DNA of 10,233 nt from Pseudomonadota bacterium (GTDB lineage: Bacteria > Myxococcota > Myxococcia > Myxococcales > Anaeromyxobacteraceae): contig JAEYZK010000038.1 in assembly GCA_023428085.1 (NCBI GenBank), positions 1 to 10,233 of the forward strand, given 5' to 3'. Within the stretch, counting starts at the first letter, position 1. Each line of letters begins with the position of its first letter. Below, in pieces: positions 8,130-10,233 of this stretch. The notes beneath the pieces were generated by a model. It was not told the origin of the DNA. It saw only the letters and a program-made list of their open reading frames with translations, and searched no databases. The position numbers and the translations under genes were made by a program.

Positions 8130-9137
8130 ATGGAGATGCAAGTCCTGATCATCGCGATCGCGGTGGCGATCGTCGCGCTCGTGATCGTGGTGAAGACCGC
8201 GGTCGTCGTCCCGCAGCAGAACGCGTTCGTGGTGGAGCGGCTCGGGCGGTTCAACGCCGTGCTCGACGCCGGGTTCCACTTCCTCCTGCCGTTCTTCGAC
8301 GCCATCCGCTACAAGCACACGCTCAAGGAGCAGGCGGTCGACATCCCGGAGCAGATCTGCATCACCAAGGACAACGTCCAGGTGGCGGTGGACGGCATCC
8401 TGTACCTCAAGGTGCTCGACGCGCAGCGCGCCTCGTACGGCATCTCCGACTACTACTACGCCATCAGCCAGCTCGCGCAGACGGCGCTCCGCTCGGAGAT
8501 CGGCAAGATCGACCTCGACCGCACCTTCGAGGAGCGCTCGCACATCAACGGCATGGTCGTCGCCGAGCTCGACAAGGCGACCGGCCCCTGGGGCGTGAAG
8601 GTCCTCCGGTACGAGATCAAGAACATCACCCCGCCCAAGGACGTGCTCAACGCGATGGAGAAGCAGATGCGCGCCGAGCGCGAGAAGCGCGCGGTGGTCC
8701 TCACGTCCGAGGGCGAGCGCGACGCCGCCATCAACAACGCCGAGGGCAAGAAGCAGCAGGTGATCAAGGAGTCCGAGGCGGCGCGGCAGCGGCAGATCAA
8801 CGAGGCCGAGGGGCAGGCCGCGGCGATCCTCTCGGTCGCCGAGGCGACCGCCGAGGGCCTCCGGAAGGTCGCCGAGGCGATCGGCGGCCCCGGCGGGATC
8901 GAGGCGGTCCAGCTCCGCGTGGCCGAGCAGTACGTAGAGCAGTTCGGCCACCTCGCCAAGGTGAACAACACGGTCATCCTGCCGGCCACGCTCTCCGACG
9001 TCGGCTCGATGATCGCCGCCGCCATGAACGTGCTCCGGTCCGCGGATCCGGGGCAGGTGCGCAACACGGTCCTGCCGCCGCCCGCGCCGCGCTCCCAGGG
9101 GAGCGTCCCCCCGCGGCCGCCGACGGGCAGGCCGTAG
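8130..9137 (+). CDS. SPFH/stomatin-like protein (paraslipin, QmcA-type)
   Basis: A 335-residue protein starting at ATG 8130, with AAGGGGGA about 9 nt upstream; a second ATG 6 nt later is possible. One N-terminal membrane anchor (4-24) precedes the band 7 domain (about 25-185): VVPQQNAFVVERLGRFN, GFHFLLPFFDAIRYKHTLKEQ (48-68) then DIPEQICITKDNVQVAVDGI (71-90), and ATGPWGVKVLRYEIKNITPP (150-169). From 176 to about 250 a long coiled coil carries repeated Glu-Gly/Ala-Glu motifs (SEGERDAA, NAEGKKQ, EAEGQAA). The C-terminus includes VILPATLSDVGSM (282-294) and a Pro-rich tail. Together these place it with E. coli QmcA and mitochondrial SLP-2 rather than HflK/HflC. These proteins form large oligomeric cages in the cytoplasmic membrane and organise membrane domains or proteases. 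The NfeD partner gene is directly upstream. Family assignment is confident. Confidence 0.95.
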   Translation: MEMQVLIIAIAVAIVALVIVVKTAVVVPQQNAFVVERLGRFNAVLDAGFHFLLPFFDAIRYKHTLKEQAVDIPEQICITKDNVQVAVDGILYLKVLDAQRASYGISDYYYAISQLAQTALRSEIGKIDLDRTFEERSHINGMVVAELDKATGPWGVKVLRYEIKNITPPKDVLNAMEKQMRAEREKRAVVLTSEGERDAAINNAEGKKQQVIKESEAARQRQINEAEGQAAAILSVAEATAEGLRKVAEAIGGPGGIEAVQLRVAEQYVEQFGHLAKVNNTVILPATLSDVGSMIAAAMNVLRSADPGQVRNTVLPPPAPRSQGSVPPRPPTGRP

Positions 9138-9139
9138 CG

Positions 9140-9251
9140 GTTGTCAGTTGTCAGTGATCAGTTGTCAGTGATCAGTATTCGGCGCGATCGTCATTCACGC
9201 TGCCCCGAGACTGACAACTGACAACTGACAACTGACACGACCACCGACAAC
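9140..9251. repeat. Heptad repeats arranged as an inverted repeat
   Basis: The left arm has five 7-bp units, GTTGTCA, GTTGTCA, GTGATCA, GTTGTCA, GTGATCA (9140-9174). After a 37-nt spacer of ordinary GC-rich sequence, the right arm has TGACAAC three times (9212-9232), then degenerate units TGACAC, GACCAC and CGACAAC to 9251. The arms are reverse complements and could form a long imperfect stem. Base composition is near 43% GC in perfect units, far below the surroundings. The element fills the gap between the convergent SPFH and HTH-TPR genes and may stop transcription from both sides, although no T-tract is seen. Confidence 0.85.
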
Positions 9252-9255
9252 TGCT

Positions 9256-10083
9256 TCACACCCCGCGCACCAGCCGCCGGTACGTCGCCAGGTGCCGCAG
9301 CGCGTCCGCCTTGCGGCCGAGCTGCTCCAGCAGGCGCGCGAGGTTGTGGTGCGCGTCGGGCAGCTCCGGGTTCGCCTCCACGGCGCGGGCATACGCGAAG
9401 AGGGCCTCGTCCGTGAGCCCCTGGTCCTCGAGGACGACCCCGAGGTTGAACGCGGCGAGCGCGCGGTGCCGGCCGTCCTCGAGCGCCGCCCGGTAGTGCA
9501 CCTCGGCGTCGCGGAGCTCGCCGGCCTCGTGCAGGAGGCGGCCGAGGTTCAGGTGGGCGCCGCCGTGCGCCGGATCGAGCTCGAGGGCCTTGCGATAGGC
9601 GGCCCTCGCCTCCGCGGGCGCGCCGTCCTCGAGATCGCAGCCCCACTGGTACCAGCCCTCGGCGCCGAGCGTGCCCTGCGCGCGCTTGCGCGCGGCGGCC
9701 TTCACGATCGGCGCCACGCGGCGCGCGACGTCGGCGACCTCGAAGTCCATCAGCACCTGGCCGGTCTCGGGCTGCCAGCGCGCGGCGCCGTCGCGGACGA
9801 CGATCCCGTCGCCCTCGGCGGTGACCTGCACGGACGCCAGCGACCGGCCGGCGGGGAGCTGGCTCCGGAGCTGGCGCAGGGCGTGCCGCACGCGGGCGGG
9901 CGGGACGCGCGCCTTCACGAGCCCGGCGGCGGCGCGGAGCAGCACGAGGTCCTGGAACGAGAACCGCAGGGCGTTCCGCGGCCCGCGGCGCGGCGCGACG
10001 AACCCGGCGCGCGCGAACCTGCGAACCTCCGCCTCGGGCAGCCCCAGGATGCGGGCCACTTCCTCAGTCCGGTAACCCCACAT
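9256..10083 (-). CDS. MerR-type HTH regulator fused to TPR repeats
   Basis: A 275-residue protein starting at ATG 10083; the ribosome site is weak. Residues 4-50 resemble a MerR-family winged helix: YRTEEVARILGLPEAEVRRFARAGFV, RFSFQDLVLLRAA. A second helical stretch, VKARVPPARVRHALRQLRSQLP (56-77), matches the helices after the wing. Residues 80-115 are a small beta region, 116-140 a basic helix. Four TPR-like units follow, near 143-176, 177-210, 211-243 and 244-273, with consensus features such as AHLNLGRLLHEAGEL, AAFNLGVVLEDQG and AHHNLARLLEQLG. A MerR-type DNA-binding domain with a TPR instead of a ligand-binding or dimerisation coil suggests a regulator controlled by protein contacts (inference). 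The gene lies 35 nt after another on the same strand and is probably co-transcribed. Targets are unknown. Confidence 0.88.
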   Translation of the reverse strand: MWGYRTEEVARILGLPEAEVRRFARAGFVAPRRGPRNALRFSFQDLVLLRAAAGLVKARVPPARVRHALRQLRSQLPAGRSLASVQVTAEGDGIVVRDGAARWQPETGQVLMDFEVADVARRVAPIVKAAARKRAQGTLGAEGWYQWGCDLEDGAPAEARAAYRKALELDPAHGGAHLNLGRLLHEAGELRDAEVHYRAALEDGRHRALAAFNLGVVLEDQGLTDEALFAYARAVEANPELPDAHHNLARLLEQLGRKADALRHLATYRRLVRGV

Positions 10084-10118
10084 CGGAGCCGGGAGCCTGG
10101 CACGAAACCTTCACGCCG

Positions 10119-10232
10119 TCACTTCTTGGATGACGACCCCGCGCGCGACTTCTTCTCGGCGTGGCTCGCCGCGGCGCGGAGCGGCGCCTTGCGCCGCGCG
10201 GCGGCGGGCGCCGCCCGCTCCTCGGTCCGCGG
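10119..10232 (-). CDS. C-terminal tail of a gene with a Lys/Ala-rich end (5' truncated)
   Basis: A minus-strand frame open from the window edge to TGA (10121-10119) encodes about 37 residues, rich in Ala, Arg, Lys and Ser, including RRKAPLRAAA and ending HAEKKSRAGSSSKK. This looks like the disordered basic tail of a nucleic-acid-binding protein. In several deltaproteobacteria, as I recall, a MerR-type gene follows ihfA (integration host factor alpha), so an IHF/HU-type protein with an extended tail is a candidate. Only the tail is visible, so that identification is inference. It ends 35 nt before the HTH-TPR gene and is probably its operon partner. Confidence 0.55.
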   Translation of the reverse strand, partial: PRTEERAAPAAARRKAPLRAAASHAEKKSRAGSSSKK

Positions 10233-10233
10233 C

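Noticed and set aside
9140..9251. Heptad array as a CRISPR or plasmid-type iteron origin
   Set aside because: Units are 7 bp with no spacers, which excludes CRISPR. The units lie in opposite orientations in two arms, and no replication initiator gene is nearby.

Overview
The window is very GC-rich DNA with strong G/C preference at third codon positions. Its gene content is typical of a deltaproteobacterium-like Gram-negative bacterium: an OmpA-type outer-membrane protein, a paraslipin with a short NfeD partner, a MoxR/DUF58 operon, and a MerR-type HTH fused to TPRs. Composition and gene content suggest Myxococcota, perhaps an Anaeromyxobacter relative. This is inference; no marker gene is present to prove it.

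Layout. (1) 1-1391, plus strand: the end of an OmpA-family protein, then a multi-pass membrane protein 14 nt downstream. (2) 1392-1500: a convergent gap holding two facing palindromic repeats and a third small hairpin. (3) 1501-7611, minus strand: a six-gene operon transcribed right to left, DUF4129 > DUF4350 > MoxR ATPase > DUF58 > SpoIIM-like > RDD. Four of its five junctions are 4-nt stop/start overlaps (TTGA, GTGA, ATGA, GTGA) and one is a 47-nt overlap, so translation is probably coupled throughout. (4) 7612-7686: a divergent promoter region. (5) 7687-9137, plus strand: a short NfeD protein and a stomatin/paraslipin (SPFH) protein. (6) 9138-9255: a convergent gap made largely of 7-bp repeats arranged as an inverted repeat. 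(7) 9256-10232, minus strand: a MerR-HTH/TPR protein, preceded by the Lys/Ala-rich C-terminal tail of another gene that runs off the window.

How the genes may work together. The MoxR ATPase is probably a chaperone that acts with the DUF58 protein (degenerate VWA-like fold) on membrane-associated clients. The DUF4129, DUF4350, SpoIIM and RDD proteins would form the integral-membrane part. From memory, the same set and nearly the same order occurs in Mycobacterium tuberculosis (around Rv3691-Rv3695), so the cluster is a conserved but poorly understood envelope system rather than a new one. The divergent NfeD/paraslipin pair is also a membrane-organisation or quality-control module, making the central 7.6 kb an envelope-maintenance neighbourhood.

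The most unusual features are non-coding: the paired palindromes at 1406-1479, a related palindromic repeat that appears to be translated as the N-terminus of the DUF4350 protein from a TTG start, and the heptad inverted repeat at 9140-9251. I found no convincing evidence of a wholly new system, mobile element, CRISPR array or RNA gene.
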